Made by a program: the position numbers and the translations under genes
DNA from: Trematomus loennbergii
Lineage: Eukaryota > Chordata > Actinopteri > Perciformes > Nototheniidae
Direction: 5' to 3'
Assembly: GCA_012861695.1 (NCBI GenBank)
Contig: JAAOOA010000033.1
Span: 11,710,325 to 11,774,324, forward strand
Length of the DNA: 64,000 nt
Notes under the pieces: model-generated
Database searches by the model: none
What the model was told of the DNA's origin: nothing
Seen by the model: the letters and a program-made list of their open reading frames with translations, nothing else
Shown here: piece after piece, positions 63,054-64,000 of the stretch
Layout of the letters: every line of letters begins with the position of its first letter
Position numbering within the stretch: the first letter of the stretch is position 1

Positions 63054-64000
63054 AGGTACAACTTTAAGTTCATTGTCCACACATGCTGCTTTAGGATATA
63101 TATATACTGTATATAGTGATTCTTGCATTGATTTGTGCCCATCAGCTGCCTTTCATTCCTGTTAGTTTTGTTTTTGACATTGTCATCGTACACATTTTTC
63201 CTCCATTGCTCCACCCAGCTTTAACCATATTTTGAGGTTTTTATTTGGGGTTTCTAAAAGCAGAATAAATGTGATTGAAAAGTGAAAGGTTTAGCTAGAA
63301 GAGCTTACTGTATACTGTTTATTCATTAACTGTTTATTTTGAAGTGTAGCCAGGACCCTTTTGACTATGAAACAGTCTTTTTTTTCAGCTTTTGAAACCA
63401 CAAAAATGAATCGATAAGGCTCTTCCTACGTTCATCTAAAGTGGGACCCAGGTACCCCTATTCTGGCTCTTAAATGGTAGAAAGAGCTCCCCATTGACTC
63501 CAGGACAGAAGGTCTACACATGTTTTCCTCGACTAAAAACCCACGTTTGGTTGCAAAAAAATATAATTTTCATTTTTTAATGGAGCACTTACAATGGTTT
63601 AGCTTATCTAAAGCTAATGTACTTGCAGGATTCTTGCTATTTTGGGTTTGTCTTCATGGTTGAATGCACCCATTGTAGCGTTAGATGAAAAAAACATCAG
63701 CTAAATGAAATGTAATGTAAAAGAGTATGGGGCTTAGAAGAAATGATAGTACATTGTGTCTTGTTTATACATAAGGACTTTAACTTGACAAAGATGGACC
63801 TGCTTTCAGCATTTGTCACTTTTATTAGTTAAAGCTATTCCTTTTTACAAAAGCAGCAGCATTAACACAATTTACTGCTGCTAGAGTTAGTGAGCAGAAG
63901 CTCAGCCTTCTGTTTATCTCCCTAAAACTGCTTAACACTACCTATTCAAAGATGGTTCCCTTGAGGAAGGCACAGCGCTAAAATGGAAGAGAGGGCTCGT
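63054..64000. other. Downstream intron with a SINE-tail relic
   Basis: No exon was seen. The only recognised piece is the degenerate tail at 63672-63720. Confidence 0.6.
63672..63720 (+). repeat. Degenerate SINE tail
   Basis: ATTGTAGCGTTAGATGAAAA followed by ACATCAGCTAAATGAAATGT and AATGTAA resembles the tails at 23824 and 63005, with more substitutions and a small deletion. Confidence 0.5.

Overview
The window looks like vertebrate genomic DNA from a teleost fish, probably a spiny-rayed (percomorph-type) species. The evidence is low gene density, large AT-rich introns, very long CA/TG microsatellites, and a repeat mix familiar from such fish: an L2/Maui-like LINE, a Rex1-like LINE tail, a tRNA-derived SINE, TTAA-flanked MITEs and a hAT deletion derivative. 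There is no bacterial, plasmid or phage content. The species call is inference from repeat style only.

Only one host gene is visible, on the + strand, through two coding exons of a secreted follistatin-like protein of the FSTL4/FSTL5 family, most likely fstl4. The exon at 14501-14743 encodes a complete ten-cysteine follistatin/Kazal domain. The exon at 60980-61169 encodes the start of the next segment and one canonical EF-hand loop. They flank an intron of about 46.2 kb (14744-60979). The first 14.5 kb and the last 2.8 kb are parts of the neighbouring introns. The signal-peptide exon, the second EF-hand, the Ig domains and the C-terminal domain are not in the window. The second exon carries an apparent one-base frameshift in an AAAA run at 61015-61018. 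As written, this stops the reading frame at 61048, although the family-like sequence resumes in the shifted frame.

The rest is intronic DNA with mobile elements. In order: a TTAA-bounded MITE (2120-2603); paired CA and TG microsatellites (16517-17006); a longer copy of the same MITE family with extra internal DNA (18305-19887); a 5'-truncated L2-type LINE with an intact 575-residue reverse transcriptase ORF (about 20963-22914); more CA repeats (24.5 and 27.0 kb); a hAT deletion derivative with an 8-bp target duplication and three transposase remnants (28234-29091); a compound TG/GA tract (40932-41145); a TG tract (44478-44630); a second MITE family (51719-52174); a LINE 3' tail (55018-55512); a third MITE with 41-bp perfect terminal repeats (56320-56689); and a tRNA-derived SINE (62854-63053).

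I found no undescribed multi-gene system. The observations most worth checking are the exon frameshift, the hAT relic with its matching duplication, the recurrence of CCAAT motifs in three dissimilar TTAA MITEs, and several GC-richer intronic islands that could be conserved non-coding elements.
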